NCBI GenBank assembly: GCA_017745075.1
Contig: JAGIAD010000005.1
Coordinates: forward strand, 124,001-188,000
Reading direction: 5' to 3'
DNA length: 64,000 bases
Source of the DNA: Sphingobacteriaceae bacterium
Lineage (GTDB): Bacteria; Bacteroidota; Bacteroidia; Sphingobacteriales; Sphingobacteriaceae
Below, piece by piece: positions 43,798-53,262 of this stretch. The position numbers and the translations under genes were made by a program. Within the stretch, counting starts at the first letter, position 1. Every line of letters begins with the position of its first letter. Under the pieces are notes generated by a model, which had not been told where the DNA came from, did no database searches, and saw only the letters and a list, made by a program, of their open reading frames with translations.

Positions 43798-45441
43798 TTA
43801 AGCCAGCAATGCTTTCCAACTGGTGGCTTTGCCAATAATACCGTTTAAATCAGCAATGGCTACACGTTCCTGCTCCATACTGTCGCGATGGCGTATCGTA
43901 ACTGTATTATCCTCTAAACTTTGGTGGTCAACAGTGATACAGAAAGGTGTACCTACCGCATCCTGACGGCGGTAACGTTTACCAATTGCATCTTTCTCTT
44001 CGTAAATACAGTTGAAATCGAATTTCAGTTCATCCATAATTTCACGAGCTTTTTCCGGTAAACCATCTTTTTTGGTCAATGGGAAAATGGCTACTTTATA
44101 AGGTGCTAAAGCCGGGTGCAAACGTAATAAAGTACGACTGTCCTGTTTATCTTCTGTGCTTAAATCCTGCTCTTCAAACGCGTTGATCATCGTTAACAGG
44201 AACATGCGGTCTAAACCGATAGAGGTTTCGATTACGTAGGGAATATAATTACCATAAGGTTTACCATCTTCATTTAAATCGTTATCGAAATACTGCATTT
44301 TTTTGCCTGAATATTCCTGGTGCTGCTTTAAATCGAAATCGGTACGGCTATGAATTCCTTCAACCTCTTTAAAGCCAAATGGGAATTCGAATTCAATATC
44401 GGTTGCGGCGTTAGCATAATGAGCCAGTTTAACATGGTCGTGATAACGGTATTTTTCAGGGTTGGTACCTAACGCTTTATGCCATTTTAAACGTGCTTCT
44501 TTCCAGTATTCAAACCATTTTTTGTCTTCACCCGGGCGAACGAAAAACTGCATTTCCATTTGCTCAAACTCGCGCATTCGCATAATAAACTGGCGCGCAA
44601 TTACCTCATTTCTGAAGGCTTTACCAATCTGCGCAATACCGAAAGGAATTTTCATCCTGCCCGATTTTTGTACGTTCAAAAAGTTTACAAAAATACCCTG
44701 AGCAGTTTCCGGACGAAGATAAACTTCATCACTACCCTCAGCCATGGCACCAAACTGTGTGCTGAACATCAGGTTAAACTGGCGTACCTCTGTCCAGTTC
44801 GAAGTTTTGGAGATCGGGCAGATTACTTTATAATTTACAATTAAATCTTTTAGCTGCGCCAGGTTTTCAGATTTGAGTGCAAGGTTCATTTCTACTTCAA
44901 GCGCTAAGCCTTTTTTTACAAACCTCCAGCTTGCCTCATCAACAAAAGGATATTTGGCAGCATCTAAAATCGTTTCTTCATCTTTAAAACCCGGAATCCA
45001 GGCGGCCTGGCCTTCATCGCTTAAACCCAGTATTTCTTGCTGAAATTCTTCAAATTTAGCCCTGTTCGCTTCGCTGAAATTGGCCAATTCAGCATATAAT
45101 TCGTCAATTTTATTCTCCAATAACTGATCGGCACGGTAACGTTTTTTCGAATCCTTGTTGTCAATCATCGGGTCGTTAAAACCGTCAACGTGTCCGCTGG
45201 CTTTCCAAACTTTAGGGTGCATAAAAATTGCAGAATCAATACCCACAATGTTTTCGTGCATCTGTACCATGGCTTTCCACCAGTAGGTTTTAATGTTGTT
45301 TTTTAACTCTGCACCCAATTGGCCATAGTCATAAACAGCACTTAAGCCATCATATATTTCGCTGCTCTGAAATACAAAACCGTATTCTTTAGCGTGTGAT
45401 ATTACATTTTTAAATTGTTCGTCGTTATTCTTTTGAGCCAT
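43798..45441 (-). CDS. glyS: Glycyl-tRNA synthetase
   Basis: 547 residues, a single-chain class II synthetase of the type found in Bacteroidota and eukaryotes, not the alpha2beta2 form. It charges tRNA-Gly. Motif 2 lies around GKAFRNEVIARQFIMRMREF and motif 3 in ETSIGLDRMFLLTM. The anticodon-binding domain is at the C-terminus (LAPYKVAIFPLTKKDGLPEK, then a DAIGKRYRRQDAVGTPF segment). The N-terminus holds the catalytic start with VFQSSEIYDGLSAVYDYG. Transcribed alone. Confidence 0.95.
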   Translation of the reverse strand: MAQKNNDEQFKNVISHAKEYGFVFQSSEIYDGLSAVYDYGQLGAELKNNIKTYWWKAMVQMHENIVGIDSAIFMHPKVWKASGHVDGFNDPMIDNKDSKKRYRADQLLENKIDELYAELANFSEANRAKFEEFQQEILGLSDEGQAAWIPGFKDEETILDAAKYPFVDEASWRFVKKGLALEVEMNLALKSENLAQLKDLIVNYKVICPISKTSNWTEVRQFNLMFSTQFGAMAEGSDEVYLRPETAQGIFVNFLNVQKSGRMKIPFGIAQIGKAFRNEVIARQFIMRMREFEQMEMQFFVRPGEDKKWFEYWKEARLKWHKALGTNPEKYRYHDHVKLAHYANAATDIEFEFPFGFKEVEGIHSRTDFDLKQHQEYSGKKMQYFDNDLNEDGKPYGNYIPYVIETSIGLDRMFLLTMINAFEEQDLSTEDKQDSRTLLRLHPALAPYKVAIFPLTKKDGLPEKAREIMDELKFDFNCIYEEKDAIGKRYRRQDAVGTPFCITVDHQSLEDNTVTIRHRDSMEQERVAIADLNGIIGKATSWKALLA

Positions 45442-45562
45442 AATGGGGGCAAATATAATAAAAAGGCGGAGGGTTTAAAGGTATAAGGCTGAAGGTTTTT
45501 GATCACCTAAAACCAACAACATTTAACATTCCATTTTACCGCTTCCATCTTCCATTTTTTCC

Positions 45563-45570
45563 TACTTTTG
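45563..45570 (+). promoter_or_regulatory. Candidate -7 element of the glycerophosphodiesterase gene
   Basis: TACTTTTG fits TAnnTTTG, 4 bases upstream of the ATG at 45575, which would make a very short leader. No matching TTG at -33. Confidence 0.4.
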
Positions 45571-45574
45571 AAAC

Positions 45575-46495
45575 ATGAAATACCATCACTTACTATTCTT
45601 GTTTGTTATTACCGTTTTTAGCTCCTGCAAGCTGGAAGAAAAAAGCCATCAATATATTAAGTTTAATACCACGGCAGAATTGTATCAATTCTTAAAATGG
45701 TCGCCTGAAAGCCGTTTCCCTTTGATCAGTGCCCACCGTGGCGGTCCGATGCCAGGTTTTCCTGAAAACTGTATCGAAACATTCGACAATGCCACTACCT
45801 ATAACCCTGTAATAATTGAATTCGATATTGCTTACAGCAAAGATTCGGTAATGGTTCTTATGCACGACGACCAATTAGACAGGACCACTACAGGCAAAGG
45901 CCCCATAGCAAATTATACTTACGAAGAGTTAAAGGCTTTTAACCTGAAAGATAATGAGGGTAATGAAACTAAATTTAAGATTCCTACCCTGGATAGCGTA
46001 CTTAGTTGGAGCAAAGGCAAGGTTTTGTTGACCATCGATTTAAAAAAAGGCGTTTCTTATGCCAAAGTGATCGAAAAAGTAAGGCAGTATAAAGCAGAAA
46101 GCAGTTCAATAATCATTACCTATACTGCCGGTCAGGCTAAGGAGGTGCACCAACTTGCACCAGATTTAATGATATCTGCTTCTGTGCAAAAGAAAGCTGA
46201 ATTGAAAAGGTTAAACAGTATAGGTATCCCCAATAACCGGATAGTCGCTTTTGTTGGCGTTTCGGCACCAGATAAGGAATTTTATCAATACCTGCACAGC
46301 AAAGGTATTACCACTATTTTAGGCACAATGGGCAATATTGATAAAAGTGCCAAAGCAAGTCCTGCTAAAAATGTATACTACCACCTCGTAAATAACGGTG
46401 CCGATATTTTATCGAGCGATAATTTACCGCAGGCATCAGAAGAGTTGGATAAATTTAGATATAATAAAAAATTAAGTTCACCGCATATTAATTAA
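45575..46495 (+). CDS. Glycerophosphodiester phosphodiesterase family lipoprotein
   Basis: 306 residues. Lipoprotein signal with lipobox FSSC (cysteine about residue 18). The GDPD barrel has both histidines: ISAHRGGPMPGFPENCIETF and VLMHDDQLDRTTTG, and the metal-binding acids in VIIEFDIAY. It hydrolyses glycerophosphodiesters to glycerol 3-phosphate and an alcohol, outside the inner membrane. The C-terminal half keeps the barrel pattern but with YYHLVNNGADILSSDN at the end. Function assignment is by family. Confidence 0.9.
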   Translation: MKYHHLLFLFVITVFSSCKLEEKSHQYIKFNTTAELYQFLKWSPESRFPLISAHRGGPMPGFPENCIETFDNATTYNPVIIEFDIAYSKDSVMVLMHDDQLDRTTTGKGPIANYTYEELKAFNLKDNEGNETKFKIPTLDSVLSWSKGKVLLTIDLKKGVSYAKVIEKVRQYKAESSSIIITYTAGQAKEVHQLAPDLMISASVQKKAELKRLNSIGIPNNRIVAFVGVSAPDKEFYQYLHSKGITTILGTMGNIDKSAKASPAKNVYYHLVNNGADILSSDNLPQASEELDKFRYNKKLSSPHIN

Positions 46496-46646
46496 CCACA
46501 GATAAAAAGGATGAACACGGATCTGGCAGGTAACTTTAAAATCTGTGTTTATCTTGTAGATCTGTGGTAAAAAAAACATATTATTAACATATAGATAAAG
46601 GATAGCACATGTAGCCTTAAAATCTGTGTTGACCTGTGGCAAAAAA
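46495..46646. repeat. Long imperfect inverted repeat of the ACCACAGAT family plus a half copy
   Basis: ACCACAGAT and GAACACGGAT on the left pair with ATCTGTGTTTATC and ATCTGTGGT on the right (46495-46570), then A-rich sequence. A half copy, AAAATCTGTGTTGACCTGTGG, cut here to fit, lies at 46618-46638 next to the gldA start. It fills the gap between the glycerophosphodiesterase gene and gldA. Confidence 0.65.
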
Positions 46647-46652
46647 CGTAAA

Positions 46653-47360
46653 ATGAGTATTTCAGTTAAAAACCTTTCTAAACATTACGATAAGCAAAAG
46701 GCGGTTGATGCCATTAGTTTTGAAGCTAAACCAGGCCGTATTCTTGGTTTTTTAGGGCCAAATGGAGCGGGTAAATCAACTACTATGCGCATGCTTACCG
46801 GTTACCTGGAGCCAACCTCCGGAACAGCTGAAGTTTTTGGTAAAAGCATTGTAAGCCAGGCCATAGAGGCTAAAAAACACATCGGCTATCTTCCTGAAAA
46901 TACACCCCTTTATGCCGATATGTATGTAAAGGAGTTTTTAAGCTTCGTCGGGCAAACCTATAAAACCGATAATTTAGCGGTACGCATTGACGAGGTAATT
47001 AAAATGGTTGGTTTAACGCCAGAGCAACATAAAAAGATCGGAATGCTATCTAAGGGCTACCGCCAGAGAGTAGGTTTGGCACAAGCCATCATTCACGATC
47101 CGGAGGTTTTAATTTTGGATGAACCTACTTCGGGCCTCGACCCAAATCAATTGGTTGATATCAGGCAATTGATCAAAAGCCTGGGTGCTGCCAAAACTGT
47201 TGTTATTTCTACGCACATTATGCAGGAAGTTGAGGCCATTTGCGACGATATCATCATCATCTGTAAAGGCAAAATTGTGGCCAACAACTCACTTGAAGGT
47301 TTGAAAAAAGCCCATCAGCAACAATCATTAGAAGATATTTTCAGAAAACTTACTGCGTAA
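46653..47360 (+). CDS. gldA: ABC transporter ATP-binding protein GldA
   Basis: 235 residues from the ATG at 46653; a TTG start at 46626 falls in the repeat. Walker A GPNGAGKST, the Q-loop, the ABC signature in LSKGYRQRVGLAQA and Walker B LILDEPTSGLD are complete. Similar in length and sequence to GldA, the ATPase that works with GldF and GldG, and gldF and gldG lie 2.3 kb downstream. In gliding flavobacteria the trio is needed for motility; here it may do another export job. Cytoplasmic side of the inner membrane. Confidence 0.93.
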   Translation: MSISVKNLSKHYDKQKAVDAISFEAKPGRILGFLGPNGAGKSTTMRMLTGYLEPTSGTAEVFGKSIVSQAIEAKKHIGYLPENTPLYADMYVKEFLSFVGQTYKTDNLAVRIDEVIKMVGLTPEQHKKIGMLSKGYRQRVGLAQAIIHDPEVLILDEPTSGLDPNQLVDIRQLIKSLGAAKTVVISTHIMQEVEAICDDIIIICKGKIVANNSLEGLKKAHQQQSLEDIFRKLTA

Positions 47361-47362
47361 TT

Positions 47363-47905
47363 ATGTTCGATACAAAAATCAAAATTTTACTCATTGCTTC
47401 CTTATTTTTAAGTCCGCTATTATCAAAGGCACAGGCAAATGCCGGTATTGGGGTTGGTGCCGAGATTGGTTTACCCTCAGGCAATTTTTCGAACCTTTCT
47501 GGAATTGGCCTGGGTGCATCTGTAAAAGCCGATCTTCCGGTAGCTGAAAATTTTGCAATAAGCTTAAATGCAGGTTTTATGAATTTTTTTGGAAGAAGGA
47601 ACCAGCTTTTCAGTGTGCAGGACTTAACATACATCCCGGCAAAAGCCGGACTGAAATATCAACTAAGCGAAAGTTTTTATGCCGAAGGCCAGTTAGGTGC
47701 GGCATTACCCTTAAATAAAGATCAAAAGACTTTATTTGCATGGTCGCCAGGTTTAGGAAACCAATTTAAACTTTCAGGAGGGAATAAACTCGATTTAGGG
47801 ATCAGGTATGAAGCATGGACAGGTAAGAATAATACCATCGGGCTAAACAGTTCAGATACAAAGGGCTTTGTTGGGATCAGGTTTGCCTACGTATTAGGGC
47901 TGTGA
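47363..47905 (+). CDS. Outer membrane beta-barrel protein, first of three
   Basis: 180 residues. Signal peptide (about 1-23, ending SKA). Strand pattern with GIGVGAEIGLPSGNFSNLSG and a C-terminal GIRYEAW and FVGIRFAYVLGL, ending on a non-polar residue as outer-membrane barrels usually do. It shares the layout DLGIRYE..W..FVGIR with the next gene product, so the two are paralogues. The start lies 2 bases past the gldA stop, so it is in the gldA operon. Function unknown. Confidence 0.8.
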   Translation: MFDTKIKILLIASLFLSPLLSKAQANAGIGVGAEIGLPSGNFSNLSGIGLGASVKADLPVAENFAISLNAGFMNFFGRRNQLFSVQDLTYIPAKAGLKYQLSESFYAEGQLGAALPLNKDQKTLFAWSPGLGNQFKLSGGNKLDLGIRYEAWTGKNNTIGLNSSDTKGFVGIRFAYVLGL

Positions 47906-48130
47906 AACAATTATTGTGCATAATTGTTTAATTTATTAGTCGAAAAAATACAAAAATTCGAATTCTTACAACTTAATACAACGTTTTGGAATAAAATATT
48001 TTTAATTTAATGTTCAGTTAATCAGTTTTTTACTGTTCTAGTTTGCTGTTTTTCATTTTGTTTGTAACGTTTTGGCATCATGCTTGTCTAAAAACACGAA
48101 ATAATTAACGAACAATAATTAAAAAAAACA

Positions 48131-48652
48131 ATGAAAAAAGTATTACTATCTTTATTAATGGTTGCAGGCTTAGGCTTTGCAGCTTCAGCTCAAACAGAAG
48201 GCGCAGTAAACAAAATTAGTGTAGGACCAGATTTTTTACTACCAGTTGGAGACAACACAAATGGCCTTAGTTTAGGTTACGGCGGTTCAGTAATGGGTGA
48301 ATTTAATGTTGCTAAATCACTAAATTTAACAGTATCCGGTGGATATATTTCTGTAGCACCAAAAAAAGCCTTAAAAGATATAGGTTTCACCAATTCTGGT
48401 GTTATTCCTTTGAAAGCCGGTGCTAAGTATTATTTTGGTGGTAATTTTTATGGCGCTGGTGAATTAGGTGCTGCAATTTTTACTGAAAAAAACTCTGGTA
48501 CAGCATTTTCATTTGCCCCTACAGTAGGTGCTTCTTTCTCTGTGTCTGATAAATCTAGCATCGATTTAGGTGTACGTTACGAAGGCTGGTCGAAAAATAG
48601 CACCACATTATCATTTATCGGTATCCGTGCTGCATTTGCATTCGGTTTGTAG
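48131..48652 (+). CDS. Outer membrane beta-barrel protein, second of three
   Basis: 173 residues, signal peptide about 1-20 (ending ASA). Similar to the first barrel: DLGVRYEGW and FIGIRAAFAFGL at the end, and PLKAGAKYYFGGNFYGAGEL matching AKAGLKYQLSESFYAEGQL of the first. A 9-base ACGTTTTGG occurs twice upstream (47981 and 48067). Followed by a terminator. Likely outer-membrane barrel; partner or ligand unknown. Confidence 0.8.
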   Translation: MKKVLLSLLMVAGLGFAASAQTEGAVNKISVGPDFLLPVGDNTNGLSLGYGGSVMGEFNVAKSLNLTVSGGYISVAPKKALKDIGFTNSGVIPLKAGAKYYFGGNFYGAGELGAAIFTEKNSGTAFSFAPTVGASFSVSDKSSIDLGVRYEGWSKNSTTLSFIGIRAAFAFGL

Positions 48653-48671
48653 TAAAAACCATAAATTATTT

Positions 48672-48703
48672 CAAAGCCTCCAAGCAATTGGGGGCTTTGT
48701 TGT
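48672..48703 (+). terminator. Terminator after the second barrel gene
   Basis: CAAAGCCTCC (48672-48681) pairs with GGGGGCTTTG (48690-48699), one wobble, then TTG. It lies 20 bases past the stop. Confidence 0.7.
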
Positions 48704-48835
48704 TTACAGAAATTTATTCTTTTAAATATTTTAACTATTAAGTTAGTTTGTTTATCATTGCGCGGTTTTATTTGTCAATCAGGTAAAATACACGGAAAAT
48801 AAAAACAATTCAAACAAACAGTTCTCAAAAAACAA

Positions 48836-49492
48836 ATGAAAAAATTAGTACTATCTTTATTAACAGTTGCAGCGTTAAGTACTGCAGCATTAGCTCAAAA
48901 CAGTAAGCTGGTTAAATTTGGTGTAAAAGCGGGCATGGCATTTCCAAATATGACTTTCTCGGCTGGTAATGCATCATTTAGTTATGGCACAAAAACCTCT
49001 TACTACGTTGGTGGGACAGTGGAGTTCGAATTATCTGATCTGGTATCAATTCAGCCAGGATTAACCTTTATCAATAAAGGTACAAAAATTAACAGCAGTG
49101 GTTTTGGATTTGATAATGATGATTTTCTGACTGATGTTGATGCCACATTAAATTTCAAATATCTTGAAGTACCGGTTAATGCCCTTGTAAATTTCAAAGT
49201 GGCTAATTCGGGGAAATTATTTTTAGGCGCTGGTCCTTATTTCGCTTATGCTTTAAGTGGTAATGCTAAAATGGGATCAATGAAAGAGAAAATCGAATTC
49301 AAAGATTCAGGTTTTAAGCGTAGCGATTTCGGATTGAATTTTTTAGCTGGTTTTCAGTTAAATAATGGTTTAAACATTCACGCCGGTTATGGCTTGGGGT
49401 TAAGCAATATGGCTAACGACGAGGAAGCGCAAGATTTTGATGCTTCAATTAAGCATAAAGTATTTACAGTTGGATTGGGTTTTTCTTTCTAA
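48836..49492 (+). CDS. PorT/OmpW-like outer membrane beta-barrel protein, third of three
   Basis: 218 residues. Signal peptide nearly the same as the second barrel (MKKLVLSLLTVAALSTAALA). Strands include GVKAGMAFPNMTFSAGN, FELSDLVSIQPGLTFINKG, YLEVPVNALVNFKV, then GAGPYFAYALSG and FGLNFLAGFQLNNGL, the order of the porin-like PorT family (outer membrane protein beta-barrel domain). It ends in KVFTVGLGFSF. Own terminator. Role unknown. Confidence 0.85.
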   Translation: MKKLVLSLLTVAALSTAALAQNSKLVKFGVKAGMAFPNMTFSAGNASFSYGTKTSYYVGGTVEFELSDLVSIQPGLTFINKGTKINSSGFGFDNDDFLTDVDATLNFKYLEVPVNALVNFKVANSGKLFLGAGPYFAYALSGNAKMGSMKEKIEFKDSGFKRSDFGLNFLAGFQLNNGLNIHAGYGLGLSNMANDEEAQDFDASIKHKVFTVGLGFSF

Positions 49493-49510
49493 AATAGTAA
49501 TCAAAACTTT

Positions 49511-49540
49511 AGGCCTCTGATTAAAATCAGGGGCTTTTTT
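49511..49540 (+). terminator. Terminator of the third barrel gene
   Basis: AGGCCTCTGATT (49511-49522) pairs with AATCAGGGGCTT (49525-49536), with a short loop and a T-run after it. Confidence 0.75.
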
Positions 49541-49666
49541 GTGTAAATGCTTTTGGTAACCTGGTTATTCGCCATTAATAATAACTTTTAACTATCGGCC
49601 ATTTTACCTTTAACCCAGGTAAGCTAACGGAAAAATATTTCTTAACTTCGGCATTTTAATTTAACT

Positions 49667-50392
49667 ATGTACGCAGTTTTTAAACGCGAGCTATTCAGTT
49701 TCTTAAGTTCGATGGTGGCTTATATTACCATTGCTATTTTTCTGCTGGTTTCTGGTCTGTTGCTTTGGTTTTTCCCCGATACCTCGATCCTCGATTATGG
49801 TTATGCCGAACTTGATGGCTTTTTCAGTTTAGTGCCTTACCTTTTCATGTTTCTTATCCCCGCCGTTACCATGCGCTCTTTTGCCGAAGAAAGGAGAGAG
49901 GGGACTTTCGAACTTTTAATTACCAGGCCCATCCAAATCTGGCAGATTACGGTGGCAAAATACCTGGCGAGCCTGGTTTTGGTACTATTTGCCTTAATCC
50001 CAACCTTAATTTATTACTATAGTGTTTCAAAACTGGGCTTTCCTGAAGGAAATATCGATTCAGGATCGGTTATTGGTTCTTATATCGGTTTGTTTTTGCT
50101 GGGGGCCGCTTTTACTTCCATCGGCATATTTTCTTCAGCGTTGACTAAAAACCAGGTGATCGCCTTTGTGATCTGCGCCGCCTTATGTGCGTTTTCCTTT
50201 TTGGGTTTCGATTATACGAGTCAGATTGCGTCCTTTCAGCCTATTGAAAGCGCGATAGCCAACCTTGGTATCAATCAGCATTATACCGCTATCAGCCGGG
50301 GCGTTTTAGATACAAGGGACCTGATTTACTTCATTACCTTTTCCGTACTGTTTTTGTTGATTACCAAATTAATCATAGGAGGGAAACGATAA
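49667..50392 (+). CDS. gldF: Gliding-motility-type ABC transporter permease GldF
   Basis: 241 residues with six membrane segments, as in ABC-2 permeases. Characteristic start MYAVFKRELFSFLSSMVAYI and the EERREGTFELLITRPI motif, in which the ATPase coupling helix lies. Its last base overlaps the start of gldG (stop and start share a base), so they are co-translated. A -7-like TAACTTCG is at 49643-49650. It should form the channel of an exporter with GldG and GldA. Confidence 0.93.
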   Translation: MYAVFKRELFSFLSSMVAYITIAIFLLVSGLLLWFFPDTSILDYGYAELDGFFSLVPYLFMFLIPAVTMRSFAEERREGTFELLITRPIQIWQITVAKYLASLVLVLFALIPTLIYYYSVSKLGFPEGNIDSGSVIGSYIGLFLLGAAFTSIGIFSSALTKNQVIAFVICAALCAFSFLGFDYTSQIASFQPIESAIANLGINQHYTAISRGVLDTRDLIYFITFSVLFLLITKLIIGGKR

Positions 50393-52077
50393 TGAAACAG
50401 GGAAATAAATGGATTATTTTTATTGTGGTAATAGCCGTATTGATGGTTATAAATGTCCTTGGCACTCATTTTTTTCACCGGTTTGATTTTACAGCCGATA
50501 AACGTTTTACCCTGAGCGAAAAAACAAAAGCTTTGCTCCAAAAAAATGAAAAACCTGTAACTGTTACCGTATTTTTAAAGGGTGAACTGCCACCTGCTTT
50601 TAAGCGTTTACAGGCTGCAGTAAGCGATATTTTAGCTGATTATAAGGCCTACTCTAAAGCAGATTTCAAGCTGGTTTTTGTTGATCCTTTAGCAGGTTTA
50701 AGCACCCAGGAGCAGGATACCGTAATCTATAATCTTGCTCAAAATGGCATTGAAGCCACCAGGACAACCCTAAAAACGGAAAGTGGTTCAACCGAGAAAC
50801 TGGTTGTTCCGATGGCGATGATAGAGAGCAATGGCAGGCAGATGCCCGTTAAACTGCTTCAAAATTTTAATGTTGTGGGGGGCTATGAAGAAAATATTAA
50901 CCGCTCGATAGAAAACCTGGAATATACTTTGACCTCCAGTTTAAAAAAAGTAATTAACGGATATAATCCGAGGATCGGTTTTACCGAATCGAATGGCGAA
51001 CTATCTGATTTACAGTTGTATGATGCGAGGGTTACCTTAGCCAATAATTACGTGGTGGGCAGGGTCGATTTAAATACAATCACCAAAGAAGGGCTCGATA
51101 AGCTGAACATGCTGGTAATTGCCAAACCTAAAAAGCCCTTTACTGAAACGGAGAAATACAAAATCAATTATTTTGTAATGAACGGCGGAAGGGTTCTTTG
51201 GAGTATCGATCAGGTTAATGCAGAGCTGGACAGCTTAAGGGGCAGAGGCGGACAAATGGCCACAAATAATAACCTCAATCTTGACGATATGCTTTTTATG
51301 TATGGCGGAAGGATTAATTACAACATTATTGCCGATCCGGCAAACAGTGCCGAAATTCCGGTTTCAACAGGGGCCGTTGGCGGGCAGGGCCAGATGCAGT
51401 TGCTGCCATGGATTTACTACCCGATTTTACTACCCGATACCGTTCACAGTGTAGTTAAAAATTTGGATGGCATAAAATCAGAATTCCCGAGTACAGTTGA
51501 CACGATAGGGGCGAAAGGCATAACCAAATCGTATATATTAAGTACTTCTCCTTTTAATAAGGTATACAATACCCCAAAGCCCTTTAGCTTACAGATGATC
51601 GGAGAAAAGTTAGATCCAAGGGCATTTCAGAGTGTGCCACAAAACGTGGGAATACTCTTGGAAGGAAATTTTCCATCGGTATTTGCCGGCCGACCTCTTC
51701 CTCCTGGCATTACAACGCCTTTTACTACAGCTTTGACCAGTAAACCCGGTAAAATGATTATCATTGGAGATGGTGATATATTTAAAAATCAGGTTTCTGA
51801 AAAAGATGATTCCCCTTTTCCATTAGGTTTCGACCGTTATACTCAGCGTATATTCGGAAATAAGGCCCTTTTGCTAAATGTGGTTGATTATTTTACCGAT
51901 GAAGATAACCTGATTGTGCTGCGGAACAAAGAAGTAAAGATCAGGTTACTGGATAAAGCCAAAATTAAGCTCGAAAAAACCAAATGGCAGTTTATAAATG
52001 TTGTAGCGCCCTTGTTATTGTTAATATTCTTTGCGATTTTTCAACATTATTACCGCAAATACAAGTACGCTAAATAA
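50392..52077 (+). CDS. gldG: Gliding-motility-type ABC transporter component GldG
   Basis: 561 residues. One N-terminal membrane segment (about 9-25), then a large periplasmic part of the ABC_transp_aux type: LSEKTKALLQKNEKPVTVTV, then FKLVFVDPLAGLSTQE and, later, KPKKPFTETEKYKINYFV with MNGGRVLWSIDQV, and a C-terminal membrane segment (VVAPLLLLIFFAIFQHYY). This is the GldG/Mla-type auxiliary pattern. It acts with GldF, whose stop overlaps the gldG start. In Flavobacterium it is required for gliding; function in a non-gliding relative is unknown. Confidence 0.93.
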   Translation: MKQGNKWIIFIVVIAVLMVINVLGTHFFHRFDFTADKRFTLSEKTKALLQKNEKPVTVTVFLKGELPPAFKRLQAAVSDILADYKAYSKADFKLVFVDPLAGLSTQEQDTVIYNLAQNGIEATRTTLKTESGSTEKLVVPMAMIESNGRQMPVKLLQNFNVVGGYEENINRSIENLEYTLTSSLKKVINGYNPRIGFTESNGELSDLQLYDARVTLANNYVVGRVDLNTITKEGLDKLNMLVIAKPKKPFTETEKYKINYFVMNGGRVLWSIDQVNAELDSLRGRGGQMATNNNLNLDDMLFMYGGRINYNIIADPANSAEIPVSTGAVGGQGQMQLLPWIYYPILLPDTVHSVVKNLDGIKSEFPSTVDTIGAKGITKSYILSTSPFNKVYNTPKPFSLQMIGEKLDPRAFQSVPQNVGILLEGNFPSVFAGRPLPPGITTPFTTALTSKPGKMIIIGDGDIFKNQVSEKDDSPFPLGFDRYTQRIFGNKALLLNVVDYFTDEDNLIVLRNKEVKIRLLDKAKIKLEKTKWQFINVVAPLLLLIFFAIFQHYYRKYKYAK

Positions 52078-52083
52078 TTTTTA

Positions 52084-52091
52084 TATTTTTG
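52084..52091 (+). promoter_or_regulatory. Candidate -7 element of dnaN
   Basis: TATTTTTG, 19 bases upstream of the dnaN ATG at 52111. No clear -33 TTG. It would allow dnaN to be transcribed apart from gldFG, which lies directly upstream. Confidence 0.4.
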
Positions 52092-52110
52092 AAGAAGACT
52101 AAATAATATC

Positions 52111-53235
52111 ATGAGATTTATTGTATCCACATCAACTCTGTTAAAACACTTACAAACCGTTAATGGTGCATCAAGCAGCAGTACGGTTTTACCTATATTA
52201 GAAAATTTTCTCTTCGAAATTAAAGATGGAAACCTGACTATCTCTGCTACCGACCTTCAGACCAGTATGACAACCGCTTTGGCTGTAGAATCAAAAGAAG
52301 AAGGTAAAGTGGCAGTTCCATCTAAAATTTTATTAGATACACTTAAAACATTACCAGATCAACCGATCGCATTTAATATCGACGATAGCACTTTTGCGAT
52401 CGAAATTAGTGCCGGAGATGGTAAATATAAATTAAGTGGCGAAAATGGTGATGATTTCCCGAAGATTCCCGTAGTGGAGAACGCATCTTCTGTAAACCTG
52501 CCTGCATCAGTTTTAACTGAAGCCATTACAAAAACTATTTTTGCGGTAAGTAACGATGAGTTGCGCCCGGCCATGACTGGTGTATTCTGTCAGTTATCCC
52601 CTCAGCACATTACCTTTGTTGCTACCGATGCTCATAAATTGGTGAGATACCGTCGTACAGATAGCAAAGCAGATAAAGCAACGTCGTTTATTCTACCTAA
52701 AAAAGCCTTAACACTTTTAAAGGCGGCATTGCCATCTACAGATATCAATGTATCGGTAGATTATAATGCTACAAGTGCTTTCTTCAAGTTCGAAAACATC
52801 AATCTGGTGTGTCGTTTAATAGACGAACGTTATCCAGATTATGAGGCAGTAATTCCGACAAACAATCCTAACAAGTTGATTATAGACAGAGGTTTGTTCC
52901 TGAATACTCTGCGCAGGGTAGTTATTTTTGCAAACAAAACTACTCACCAGGTAAGGTTAAAAATTAGTGGCAGCGAGTTAAATATCTCTTCTGAAGATTT
53001 GGATTTTGCAAACGAGGCTCATGAACGTTTAAGCTGCCAATATGATGGCGAGGATCTGGAAATAGGCTTTAATGCACGTTTTTTGATCGAAATGCTGAGT
53101 AACTTAAGTGGCGATGAAGTTACTTTAGAACTTTCTACCCCTAACAGGGCAGGCCTTTTAATCCCACAAACCAATGATGAAAATGAGGATGTTTTAATGT
53201 TGGTAATGCCTGTAATGCTAAACAACAGTTACTAA
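52111..53235 (+). CDS. dnaN: DNA polymerase III subunit beta (sliding clamp)
   Basis: 374 residues, standard for a beta clamp. The three repeated clamp domains are recognisable from MRFIVSTSTLLKHLQTVNGA, the FCQLSPQHITFVATDAHKLVRY segment and the end LMLVMPVMLNNSY, the usual MPM(R/x)L-type tail of clamps. It holds the polymerase on DNA; the DnaE fusion protein is encoded at 17.1 kb. Location next to gldG, away from dnaA and oriC, is common in Bacteroidota. A terminator follows. Confidence 0.95.
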   Translation: MRFIVSTSTLLKHLQTVNGASSSSTVLPILENFLFEIKDGNLTISATDLQTSMTTALAVESKEEGKVAVPSKILLDTLKTLPDQPIAFNIDDSTFAIEISAGDGKYKLSGENGDDFPKIPVVENASSVNLPASVLTEAITKTIFAVSNDELRPAMTGVFCQLSPQHITFVATDAHKLVRYRRTDSKADKATSFILPKKALTLLKAALPSTDINVSVDYNATSAFFKFENINLVCRLIDERYPDYEAVIPTNNPNKLIIDRGLFLNTLRRVVIFANKTTHQVRLKISGSELNISSEDLDFANEAHERLSCQYDGEDLEIGFNARFLIEMLSNLSGDEVTLELSTPNRAGLLIPQTNDENEDVLMLVMPVMLNNSY

Positions 53236-53262
53236 AATCTACTACTATTTAGTTTTTTATAA

